A stretch of 26,605 nt of DNA, from contig RWJK01001086.1 in NCBI GenBank assembly GCA_004335835.1, positions 31,241 to 57,845 on the forward strand. The letters are read 5' to 3'. The position numbers and the translations under genes were made by a program. Of the stretch, positions 15,878 to 24,866 are shown one piece after another. Position 1 is the first letter of the stretch. The number at the start of each line of letters is the position of its first letter. This stretch comes from Scenedesmus sp. ARA3. Lineage: Eukaryota > Chlorophyta > Chlorophyceae > Sphaeropleales > Scenedesmaceae. The notes under the pieces are model-generated. The model saw nothing but the letters and a program-made list of their open reading frames with translations. It had not been told where the DNA came from and searched no databases.

Positions 15878-17850
15878 TGTTGCAGACAATCTCGGCGGGG
15901 TACAGCCGCGCCACGTCCTCGTTTAACACGCCCTGCAAGCAGATAACAAGCAGAGACAAAGAGCAGCGTCCATGATAACGCAGCAGGGTGTGTGGCAAGT
16001 CAGCCACTCAACAACCCAGACACTGCGCAAGGGGTGCCGATGCACACAACAGCACTCAGCAATTGCTACTGTTGCAAGCATGCACCCAGAACGTCGACCA
16101 CATAGCTCAGCAAGCACGCCCCTTTCCCACAGAACCCCATGAACAACACACGATAGAGCCCCCACACACCTGGCGGTACAGGTTGAAGAAGAGGTGCCCG
16201 CCATTAATAAAGTCCAGCACCAGGTACAGCTTGCTGGCGCTCTGGAAGCTGTAGCGCAGCGTCACGATGTAGGGGTGCACCACGGCCGTCAGCAGGTCCC
16301 GCTCCGCGCGCACGTAGTCGCCGTGGTCCTTTTGCAATATGCGCTCCTTGCGCATGACCTTCATGGCAAACACCTTGCCGCTGGCGCGCGCACGCACCTG
16401 GAAAACCTGCAGACACAGCAGCACCAGCAGTAGGAGCAGCCACCAACAGCAGCAGTAAAGTTGATGAGTCCGCTGGCAGGCAAATACAGTGTGCTGAAGG
16501 GGGGAGACGTGAACCAGAGTAGTACCATGGTAAAGCTGGTACTTGAATGGCACAGTGCAGCTGCCGCTGCTCGACTGCTTCCAGCAGTCGCTGCCATGCA
16601 CATCTCTCCTGCCTCCATTGCCAACCCACTGGCGCTGGCGGCGGCAGCACAGCACCGTCACCGCCCTACCACAGCAGCAGCTGCTGCACAGCAGTCCTCA
16701 ACAGTGCAGGCACAGCACCAAACTCCCTCCCACGGTCTGCACTCGCACCTTGCCAAACGCGCCCTGGCCCACCACGCGCAGGATCTCAAAGTCCTGCGGG
16801 CCCAGCTTGGGCTGGCTGGCATCAGTCACGGCAGCGCTCTGCATCTGCACGTACGCCGCATCCGCCAGCAGGTCCCGCTGCGCCTTGGCCACTGCTGCCG
16901 CATCCTCCTTTTGCTGCTCTGCAGCTGCCGCTGCTGCTGCGGCTTCCCTGTCGCTGCCGCCGCTGCCTTTGCGGGCATGGCCGATAGGCATTGGGCAGCT
17001 GCGGGAGCTTGCGTTGTCTGCTGAGCAGCTGCTGGCGTTGTCGCTGCTGTCTTCGGGGGGTGCTGGGTTGGCGTCGTGGAACTCGTCATCTGCGTCATCG
17101 CTGCTGCTATCGTGCCCGTCCTGCTGCTGCTCATCAAGAGGGCTGGCGAGCTGTTGATGGTTTGACGATGGGTGTGAGCAGGCACATGCATGGCGTCAGG
17201 CAATGCAGAGATGGTGGTGGGAGGAGCAGTGCGTGTTCTAGCTGCATGTGCCAATGATATGTGCATACATGCATGCAGGCGCAAGCGCTGTGTGCGGCGG
17301 GAGAACACATGCAAGGAAACTGACAGAGCAAGGAAAGTGTGCTATACTGGCTGAGGTTGCAGATGCAACTTAGTAGTGCACGCTGGTGCATGCTCAGACA
17401 TATGTGCAAGGTGTGCGCAGGATGTGCATGCTGGCAGGGCAGCAAGCTGGGCACTGCTGCAGCTGCCGCCAGTGTGGCAGCAGCAGAGCAGCAGGTGGCT
17501 GGCAGGCGAAACCCTGACTGCATGCTGCTGCACCCTGGCTTACACTTCAGAGCTCTCTTAAACAAGCTGCTAGCCATGCTTACCGAGCCTCGGCGGCTTC
17601 CGTGGTCAAACATGTCCTCAAAGGTTAGGTTGTCTGAGAGACAAGTGGCCAGTTCTGCCAGGCCGTTCGGCGTGGACAGAGCAGCATCCACTGCTCCATC
17701 GCTTGTGGTCGCTATGAGTAGCTTTGCGATAGCTGGCTTCACAGCCAGTGCTGCTGATGCTGCGCTGATGTCGCTGATGACGCTGCCGGCTTTGCCAGCA
17801 GCAGCACAGCCAGGTACATACGCAGGTGCTTCGGGATTTAGGACCTTCAT
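13406..17850 (-). CDS. S6K: Ribosomal protein S6 kinase-like AGC kinase (TOR pathway)
   Basis: Coding exons 17850-17584, 17150-16749, 16406-16170, 15828-15644, 14927-14727, 14409-14226 and 13594-13406 (TGA 13408-13406) join in phase to 554 aa. Visible: Gly loop GQGAFGKV, Lys in VFAMKVMRK (about 239), HRDLKPEN (Asp 333), DFG (351), activation segment [15 protein letters not shown] with Ser 367 at the PDK1 site as in plant S6Ks, DWW (390), turn motif [10 protein letters not shown] (Ser 509) and hydrophobic motif FEGFTYVAP (Thr 527, the TOR site). The kinase closely resembles plant S6K ([13 protein letters not shown]). The N-terminus has a PAM2-like motif (residues 2-14) and FEDMFD, comparable to FSDVFG of plant S6K. 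The frame stays open upstream to a TAA near 18088 without an ATG; an AG at 17987-17986 could be an acceptor for an upstream exon, so the start may lie further out. The C-terminus ends in poly-Gln. It phosphorylates ribosomal protein S6 in the cytosol. The introns hold partial copies of exon edges. Confidence 0.9.
13808..14330 (-). repeat. Ladder of S6K exon 6 (13.6-14.4 kb set) 3'-end copies with donors
   Basis: The end of the exon at 14409-14226, encoding [19 protein letters not shown] then VKCSL and the donor GTGAGTG, recurs three times downstream in the following intron. Exon-like ends are at 14092, 13952 and 13817 (period 134, 140, 135). Copy 1 keeps [18 protein letters not shown]; copy 2 is longest (from IKRHPFLRG) and carries SQPG for FKPG; copy 3 is only [10 protein letters not shown]. 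The intron side also repeats (GCAAGATGAT and flanks upstream of the donor on the plus strand). Only the authentic copy is joined to a complete exon. Confidence 0.9.
14577..14627 (-). repeat. Copy of S6K exon 3' end (AKPKFPKFL) with donor
   Basis: About 50 bases encoding [15 protein letters not shown] and the donor GTGAGTGCC duplicate the end of the exon at 14927-14727, displaced 147 bases into the next intron. Displacement is a multiple of three, but reading on from the authentic donor hits TGA at once, so the copy cannot extend the protein. Confidence 0.9.
14981..15261 (-). repeat. Ladder of S6K exon 5' start copies with acceptors
   Basis: The first about 50 bases of the exon at 14927-14727 (GACCAACAGC..., [15 protein letters not shown]) recur three times upstream, each after an AG. 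Exon-like starts are at 15030, 15136 and 15261 (spacing 103, 106, 125). They read [32 protein letters not shown] and [16 protein letters not shown]. The two nearer ones run into stops within three codons; the farthest stays open for about 40 codons and then stops. Only the 14927 copy continues into [12 protein letters not shown]. Confidence 0.9.
15383..15707 (-). repeat. Ladder of S6K DFG-exon 3'-end copies with donors
   Basis: The end of the exon at 15828-15644, encoding [16 protein letters not shown] and the donor GTGCGGCAAG, recurs twice downstream with exon-like ends at 15512 and 15385 (spacing 132 and 127). Intron sequence after the donor is repeated too (TTTGCAAAC). The near copy encodes the same peptide; the far one has drifted to [16 protein letters not shown]. 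The near copy is also preceded by an acceptor-like GTGCAG. Confidence 0.9.
15845..15876. repeat. Intronic CAG microsatellite in S6K
   Basis: About ten CAG-type triplets between the partial copy of the DFG exon's start (15932-15889) and the authentic exon at 15828. Confidence 0.9.
15889..15932 (-). repeat. Partial 5' copy of S6K DFG exon with acceptor
   Basis: 44 bases encoding [15 protein letters not shown] after TTGCAG duplicate the start of the exon at 15828 ([15 protein letters not shown]), 104 bases upstream. The copy ends in the CAG microsatellite and has no donor, so it is not a usable exon by itself. Confidence 0.9.
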
Positions 17851-17985
17851 TTGAAAACCCTGCACGTCTACCCGGCACGTGCTGCCTGGCGTTGTTGCTC
17901 GCTTCCCGTTGGATTCGAACGACCAGCGGCGGCCAAGCTTCCGGCTGCTGGTAATCTCAACCAGCTGGCTTTCCGAACTCGGTAT

Positions 17986-20246
17986 CTGAGCAAACGCAGA
18001 CGAACATGAAGTGAAGCAGGGTGCGATGCAGCAGCCGGGGAATGGCTGGAATTGAGTGCTGGAAGTCGAGGGCACGCATTTGTTTCTTGTTTAATCAAAA
18101 TTGACCAATTGGCGCTGGTGACACTGCTATATCACCACGCCCAAGTGGCAGAATCTTGGAATATGAGCGGTTGCTGCTCCTGACACTGACACAATTGGCG
18201 CCATTGCGCAGCCCAGCGGGGCTAAAAGGTTGTAAAAACAAGCGGAAATCGTCAAAGCATGCTTGTAGCGCTCTGGCGCCTGGCAGCTCCAGACAGTGCT
18301 GATGCACAGCCTTGGACCAAACCAACGCAGTGGCAACAGGCAGTACACCACAGTATATGTACACAAGACACCACCCAACCAACTGAACCGTACCCAACTG
18401 GCGTCGTGTCATCGCAAGATTTCTGTATGACCCTTTGCCTCACCAGCGTTCACTCACTGTGGCTTGTCTCAGGCTGCCCTGACAGCGAGCTGAGCTGAGG
18501 ATCGGCTGCAGAGCTGACATGCAGACATCACTCCTCCGAGCAGTATATTATGCAGAGACATGTCAGTAGTAAAGTGGGTGGTACCACAGCAGTTCATCAC
18601 AGGTGGCGAGTGCTTCTGCCAACAGGCAACAAACAACATGCCAGCCTGGCCTGGGGGCCCTGACAGAGGCATGACTCATCAGGCTGCAACGAAAACACAT
18701 CGCATACACAGCTGTGTTGAGCCCGTGCCAGCGATAATCCGCAAGCGCCGCTGCCATAAGCTTGGTTTTGGCCTTTTATTTTCCGCCATTCACAGCAGCA
18801 TGCACTTGCCTCGCAGTTCACAACTCATGTGTTGCGCGACGTCAACGCAACCCGTTGTCAAGCCACTGGCTTGACAGGCGCATTGGGCAACAACCGATCC
18901 GGCCTCACAAGGAATTGGCCACTTGTCACAAGGACTCATCAACGTCCAACAAGCAGACTATTATCATCATGTTCATCAATGTGGATGAATATCCACGCCA
19001 CGGGCATGCCACTACTGCATAAACAAAAACATATGAAATCAGGGTTGACGCTGCTGTGAACTACTCAATGTGCCAGCTTGACGCTGTTTTTCCTGTCGAT
19101 TTGCATGCCTGATAGCCTCTACATTAGGCAACTGGCACCAATAACGAAGGCTTCGCAACAGTCGCAGCATGATGCTCTGCAGTGAAGTGGGCTGCGTGGC
19201 ATTGCCAATATCATTTTTTTCAATTCAGCACTCGATTGAGGGCGTCCAATAATCCAACAGGTGAGATACAGCAGGGCTGTATACCGCAGCGCCGGCAGAG
19301 TTGTGTCCCGTGTCTTCGTTACCACGGGAAACGAAATCCTACTGCCAGGCTAGTCACACGCAGCAGTCAGGAGAACCTGACTGCAGGGGACACAAAGGCG
19401 TTGCCTCCAACAGCAAGCCAACATCCCTATACAGGAGGTGCCCAGCACCCGGACCAAAGAATAAGCAGAGGAGTCCCGTGTTTCCCTTGTCTGTGACAAT
19501 ACTAGCGTTGCAACTCATGCAGCTTGCGATTAGAGGCACACTGTGCAGCCCTTGATTGCTGTTTTAAAAAAAATCACTGCATGCTGTTGAAGCCTTGCTT
19601 GGTACCGTCAGGCCATGAAACCTGCCAGTGAGGCTGTGCGCCGAGGGGACACAAGAAATTCACCTGAAATAGCTCCTCTCAAGTCACCGTCAGACCCACC
19701 AACTACTGCTGAAATCCTCAAAGATTATCGAGAATCCTTGCAACCAGCATCACTCGTGACAACCGCGCTATGATGGGAAGACATGATCAGCTTTTTTTAC
19801 TGCTGCGTGAGGCGATGGTGTCAATGATTGACATTGGCCTGTATCGCTGTGTCGTTGACATTCTACCTGACACAACCATTTGCGCATCGGATCTTTCTTG
19901 CAACTGTGTTTTGATCGCAGCCAATCATGCTTGGGTGAAACAAGAGCCCAGTCCTCGACGAGCTTGCAGAAGCCCTTGCACGCGATCATGATGCCATGCC
20001 CCATGCCTTTCAAATTTACTAGTTTCAAAACTACTAAAAGTTTCAACACCAATTGAGCACGGGGAGCACCTGCGGTGGGCCAGGTCTTTGCGGTTCACTG
20101 TTAGATAACACTGCTGATCTCGCGAGATCGACGCATTGAAAGTGGCTGGAGAGACGCTGAATCGCGCGTAGCACCGTCTTCATCAACACAGGTCGCTGCC
20201 TACCGCTTGAATTTCACCCGTTGCCTTCTTACACAACACAGGCAGG
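17986..20246. other. Divergent intergenic region between S6K and CP26
   Basis: About 2.2-2.4 kb (depending on the kinase start) separating two genes that point away from each other. It must contain both promoters and possibly a 5' non-coding or first coding exon of the kinase. No frame resembles a known protein. Close to CP26 there is a CCAAT at 20049-20053, a GATAA at about 20104 and a 14-bp palindrome at 20116-20129. No clear TATA box is seen. Confidence 0.5.
20116..20129. promoter_or_regulatory. Palindromic CGCG element upstream of CP26
   Basis: GATCTCGCGAGATC is a perfect 14-bp palindrome about 120 bases before the CP26 start codon, in the promoter or 5' UTR. CGCG cores are bound by CAMTA-type factors in land plants and the related TCTCGCGAGA is a promoter element in animals; whether either applies to this alga is unknown. 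Confidence 0.35.
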
Positions 20247-23200
20247 ATGAAGGTCCAGGTGGGTGCCCATCAGAGTTGGCAGCTAATCAAAGGCGTAGTG
20301 AAGCTTAAGCAGCTGTTGAACGTCTTGGGGCGAGCTCCAATGGCTGTGGCAGCCCGCTGCTCTGCCGGACACTCGGGCTGAGGGGACTAGCAGGCACAGT
20401 GTGCAGTGCAGTCGAAGTGCAGCGCTAGCGATGATTGCGAAACGGCCGCAGCTTGACATGAAGGTTGTTGTTGTGCGGGCAGGCTCTGTTCAAGAAGGCT
20501 GCTAAGGCCCCTGCTGCCAAGGCCCCCGTCAAGGCCGCGAAGAAGGCAGTGTCAAAGGTGACCGGCACCAAGGCCACTCGTGGATGGCTGGGTGGCTCCG
20601 GTGGCGCACAGGGTCTAAACAAGTGGTATGGTGAGTAGCTGCATGCAGTGCTGGCTCCGAGCTTTGCCTTCGAGGCGTTAGGCGGACAAGCAGCGAGCGA
20701 GCTAGCAGCTGAGGGGCTTCATTGGCGTCAATCGCAGTCACGAGAGGCAGATTATAGTGCAAAACTTAGATCGGCATCAGCAGCTAAAGCAATTGTGCTT
20801 GTTGTGCTGTTGGCTGGTTCCCCTGCGGTGCTCGTTTGCTTCCAGCAGTCGTCCGGATCTGTGCACAATTGACCCCTGACCATGCACACACCCAACGTTT
20901 GTTAACCGACTTTAAGAAGACTGTGCAGGATCTGGGGTGCAGCCCAGCACACATCACACACCAGCTCCTGCTGCTGCATGCTGACCTGTCCTACTGCTGC
21001 TGCTGTGTCCGCTGCTGCTGCTCCTGCTGCCAGGCCCCGACCGCGCTCTGTTCCTGCCTGGTGGTCTGCTGGACAGGAATGACCTGCCAGACTACCTGGA
21101 CGGCACCCTGGCCGGCGAGTGAGTAGTCATTTCTTACTTGCAGGACAAGCAGCTGCTACAACACACAGCTGCACAGGCACAGCCACTTGCTGCAGCGGCA
21201 GCAGTCCAGCTGCTGGACGCTGCTGGGACAGGGTGGATCACATTCGTTGCTGGTGCAGTGTTTCTGAAGGCAGACAGGCAGGCCCGCCCACAGTTGAGCA
21301 GTGTGCAAGGCATTCTGGCAGTGCGAAGATTTTGGCAGCCACAAAATGGCTCAGCGCAGTTGTCTCAGCCGCAGCCTCAGCAGACACAGGAGCTTTTCAA
21401 AGGACAATCAGGCTGGCACAAGCATGCAGCCGCAGCTCATGCATCCGCATGCCTCTGTCTTGCCTGCAAAGCGCACCAAAGATGCCACGCGGTTGCTGTG
21501 AAAGCTCGCGTTCCTGCAAGACGCCATCTCACCGCACTGCTGCTGCCGCTTCCTGCGTCCGCCTCGCCACTTGTCAATTTTTGCCTCATTGCAGCTACGG
21601 CTACGACCCCCTTGGCCTGGGCAAGGACAAGGAGACTGTTGAGAAGTACAGGGCCAACGAGCTCATCCATGGCCGCTGGGCCATGCTTGCCGCAGCTGGC
21701 ATCATCATCCCCGAGGGCCTGCAGGTGCGGACAGGATGAAGAGTTCTGTTGTTGACGACAGTACAAATTCTTACGTCCATATCACATTAGGATGAAAGCA
21801 TGTAGGCATCATCATCCCCGAGGGCCTGCAGGTGCGGACAGGATGAAGAGTTCTGTTGTTGACGACAGTAAAAATTCTTATGTCCATATCACATTAAATT
21901 GAAAGCATGTCGGCATCATCATCCCTGAGGGCCTGCAGGTTGGGGCGGGCTGACAGAACGCAACATCATACATGTGCACAGATGTGAGAGGGGAGTCCTA
22001 GAACAGCACCATATGGATGAGCCAAGGGCACCAGCCCAGTGGCCTGGCAGCTGCTTGCGAGCATGATACAGCGTGTGTTACGAGCAGGCCTGTGGTGTGT
22101 GCTGTAGCGCTGCTTGAGGCAGGGGCAGTGCTGGCGCTGACCAGCTAGTGTAGTGCAGCAAATTGCAGCGCGGCTGCACACGTGCACATATCGGCGCATA
22201 TGGCTTGCACCCTGCCAGACTGCCTGCACCAGCACTGCTCAGGCACACTGCTGGAGTCCTGACAGCGCAGTAGTCTCTTATAGCAGGTGTTGTTGTTCAA
22301 TCGTTGCCCTACATGCATGCTCACCCCATGCTGCTTGCGCTGCAATCTGCTATCTACGTGCAGGCCAACGGCGCTGACATCCGCGGCGGGACCTGGTTCG
22401 AGACCGGCGCTGAGATGCTCAACGGCGGCACCCTCAACTACTTTGCCGTGCCCTGGGGCATCGTGAGCAACCCCCTGCCCCTGTTTGCAGTCATCGCCGT
22501 GGAGGTCGGCCTGATGGGCGCCGTGGAGGCATACCGCCGCAGCGGCACCGGCCCAGCTGGCTACAGCCCGGGCGTGGGCAAGTTCGACGCCAGCAGTGAG
22601 TGTCACGCTTGGCTCTGTCGCTGAAAACCTGCTGTTTGGGCCACAAGAATGCAGTTGTCTTGATGTGTGTCAAACAGGGTGTTGCTGCCTCTGTTTTTGT
22701 CCACAGCATCTGGCAGGATAGTTGAGCTGGTAGCTTCTGCTGTGCGAGCGCTTTTGACCTGTCACCAGCACAACAGCCTTGAGCTACCCTCTGCCAAGCT
22801 CTCTTGCCGTGCCACCTTTAACTAATAATCAGTGTCATTATTTGTCCTTAAATGACAGCTAGAACAGCGTCTCTCTGTAGGTGATGCTGACAAGACATCT
22901 TGCCCTGCCGCTGGCTTGTGTTTCATTCGCTGCAGTCTTTGATGGCCTAGACAACCTGTACCCCGGTGGCCCCTTCGACCCCCTCGGCCTGGCTGACGAC
23001 CCCGAGGTGCTGGAGGAGCTCAAGGTCAAGGAGATCAAGAACGGCCGCCTCGCCATGATCTCCGTGCTGGTGAGTGGGCTGGGGTACAGGGCGATGGCGT
23101 TTGAATGTGGGCGCAGCCTGGTAGGCGAGGGTTGAGTGCTATGGGTTGTGATGTGCGTGGGGAGGGTATGGGCGACAGCAGGGTGTTTTGGCTGGAAAAA

Positions 23201-23741
23201 CAGCAGCGACGCGTGCTGTTGTGCTCGTGGTGTTTGCGGATACAGCAGGCTTCTGATCTGCTGTGGGTTGTGCTGTTGAACTGCACAAATGTCAGAGCTT
23301 CCAGCTGAACCTTACCGCTGCTGTGTGTGCTGTTTGTTCTTTGCAGGGCTTCTCTGTGCAGAGCTACGTGACCGGTGAGGGCCCATACGCCAACTGGTCC
23401 AAGCATGTGGCTGATCCATTCGGTGAGTGGCAGCTCCAGCTTTGTTAGAGATGCATTTTTGTAAGCTGTGGCCTCAATGGCTGGTTGATAGCTCACATCA
23501 TGACGGTGTGCATGGCAGTCGGCCAGAGCATAGACACTCCTGCCAGCCATGTGGGTAGTGTGGTGCGAGTGTGCATGTGAGGTTGCATCACTTGGCTCGC
23601 TGCCTGTAATATGTGGTTGCTGGGCGTATTGTGCTCGCACTCGCTGACCTGCTGTGTGTTTTCTTTCCTGCTGCTGCTTTTGCTGCAGGCTACAACCTGC
23701 TGACCGTGCTGGGTGCTGAGGAGCGCACCCCCACCCTGTAA
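20247..23741 (+). CDS. LHCB5: Chlorophyll a/b-binding protein CP26, minor PSII antenna
   Basis: Exons 20247-20258, 20483-20630, 21034-21118, 21595-21724, 22364-22595, 22936-23069, 23347-23422 and 23689-23741 (TAA) join to 870 bases, 289 aa, the usual CP26 size. The Lys/Ala-rich N-terminus is a chloroplast transit peptide. KWYGPDR then [10 protein letters not shown] leads to three thylakoid helices: the first with ELIHGRWAM (Glu 104, His 107, Arg 109), the second around [14 protein letters not shown], the third with [10 protein letters not shown] (Glu 235, Asn 238, Arg 240); these residues ligate chlorophyll and form the Glu-Arg ion pairs. The ending [16 protein letters not shown] matches the CP26 C-terminus of plants and separates it from LHCII and CP29. 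CP26 is a monomeric antenna linking LHCII trimers to the PSII core. The first coding exon is only 12 bases (MKVQ); an upstream TGA in the exon 2 frame requires some such exon, but its identity is the least certain part. Intron 4 repeats the exon 4 end. Confidence 0.93.
21698..21940 (+). repeat. 107-bp tandem repeat spanning the CP26 exon 4 / intron 4 junction
   Basis: Unit starts at 21698, 21805 and 21912 (exact 107-bp period). Each begins with the last 27 bases of exon 4 (GIIIPEGLQ) and, in the first two, continues with the donor GTGCGG and about 74 bases of intron. The third is cut after its exon part and has GTTGGG in place of the donor. Only the first is attached to the complete exon. Splicing at the second donor would add GTG CGG ACA GGA TGA, an early stop. 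Confidence 0.95.
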
Positions 23742-24092
23742 ACAGCTTTTGCATCAAGCAAGCACTGTTTATAGCGTGTGATGACCGACAGCGGGTGGAC
23801 CTCAATTGCGCAGGGCCTGCAGCAGCAACGGCAGCAGCAGCAGCGCAGGGAGGTGGAGATGGTGGCTCATTCCTGGATCATGGATTGCTTGTAGCGGGGC
23901 CTGGCCTGATAGATCAGGTTTGGTGCGCAGCACAAGTATGCAGCAGCACCCTCAGGCATGTGGCCTAGCTTGTTAGCATTGCAGGATGTTTTCGTGCGGT
24001 GTGCTTTTGCGAGCGTGTGCATGTGTGTGTTTCTGAGTTGAAACTCGCCCCATCACGGAGCTGAGTGACTGTACAGCGGAGCGGGTGTTGCG

Positions 24093-24097
24093 TGTAA
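24093..24097 (+). terminator. Candidate poly(A) signal TGTAA of CP26
   Basis: TGTAA, the chlorophycean poly(A) signal, 351 bases after the CP26 stop codon, in a GT-rich stretch. Another TGTAA overlaps the stop codon itself (23737-23741) and is too close to act for this mRNA. Confidence 0.5.
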
Positions 24098-24537
24098 CAC
24101 TCTTGGCCTTTTCGAAACAATTTTGATGCAAGTCTCAAGCGCTGTACGGCAAGTGATAGCTAGCCAGCAGCAACCTGTAGTCACTGAAGGTGCTGAATCA
24201 GTCAACATCACAACGGAGTGCTGCGATGTTAACAGCGTGTCCTGCAGCCCTTGCTGTGCACAGCAGCACTGCTCGGCATTCCAATACCCGCGAAAGTGTA
24301 CAGCTTCAGCTACGCAAAAACGGGTAACATGGTGATTATGGAGCGAATTCAAGGCGCACGCATGGTTTGAACGGCAATGGGTCAGTACTGTTCATTCCGA
24401 GTTCATGGTGATTTTTGCTGCAATCGCAGCCCAAGAATTGAAAACTTAAGTGAATCGGCGGTTTCATTACACGAATGACTGTGGTGGTCTCTTAGCTAAA
24501 CAGAATCGCGGGTAATGGAATGCAAGCTGAGCATGGC

Positions 24538-24866
24538 ATGCAGGAGCAGGAGCAAATTTCAACATCTGAGGTTCAAGCAGCCATGGTGCCAGGGGACGCC
24601 ATCTCTAGCCATGTGAGTACGCATTATGTTGCATTATGCTTGATCTTGTAACGTATGACCTGCTTGCACGCCGTAACCTATTTACACAACAGCAGCTGCA
24701 GGGGCCAGCTGGACTGCCGCCGGCAGTCACCTGCATGGTAGCTTGGACTGGTGCAGAACGACCTCCTCAACCTCACCGTATCTACGCATTCTGCTGTGAT
24801 AACAATTACTATCCAAAAGGTTACATCATAGCAGAACAGCACGGTTCGCGCTGCCCCGATCACTGA
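24538..24866 (+). CDS. Possible small two-exon gene, unrecognised
   Basis: Speculative. An ATG at 24538 opens a 25-codon frame (MQEQEQISTSEVQAAMVPGD...) ending at a good donor GTGAGT (24613). An acceptor CTGCAG at 24696-24701 would join it in phase to a 54-codon frame ending at TGA 24866, giving a 79-aa protein with an 89-base intron. No domain, signal peptide or membrane segment is recognised. The VPGD stretch recalls the start of exosome S1-domain subunits, but the following residues do not, so no function is assigned. Confidence 0.15.

Noticed and set aside
13808..15932. Exon copies as mutually exclusive cassette exons
   Set aside because: Copies contain only one exon edge and most displacements are not multiples of three; none makes a complete alternative exon. 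Only the donor at 15511 could give an in-frame product.
13406..17850. Other AGC kinases (PKA, PKG, AKT, PDK1)
   Set aside because: No PH or cyclic-nucleotide domain is seen. The [13 protein letters not shown] stretch, NFDKIWT extension, DSPCGTP turn motif and FEGFTYVAP hydrophobic motif together fit S6K.
17900..17925. tRNA-like B box (GTTCGAATCC on the minus strand)
   Set aside because: It lies in the open frame upstream of the kinase start (RRWSFESNGK), its would-be T stem does not pair, and no acceptor or anticodon arm is present.
21138..21755. 205-codon frame through intron 3 and exon 4 of CP26
   Set aside because: It runs out of frame with the antenna protein in exon 4 and starts in an intron; no domain. 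It is a shadow frame.
13808..21940. Exon-edge copies as assembly artefacts
   Set aside because: Copies differ from each other by substitutions, truncations and spacing, and keep distinct flanks; a simple misassembly would give identical copies. Long reads would still be decisive.
20483..23741. Assignment as LHCII (Lhcbm) or CP29
   Set aside because: The KWYGPDR and [10 protein letters not shown] start and the [15 protein letters not shown] end match CP26; LHCII trimer motifs and the CP29 insertion are not seen.
24538..24612. Start of an exosome Csl4/Rrp4 subunit (VPGD stretch)
   Set aside because: Only four residues match and the following frame lacks the glycine-rich and S1-domain sequence expected.
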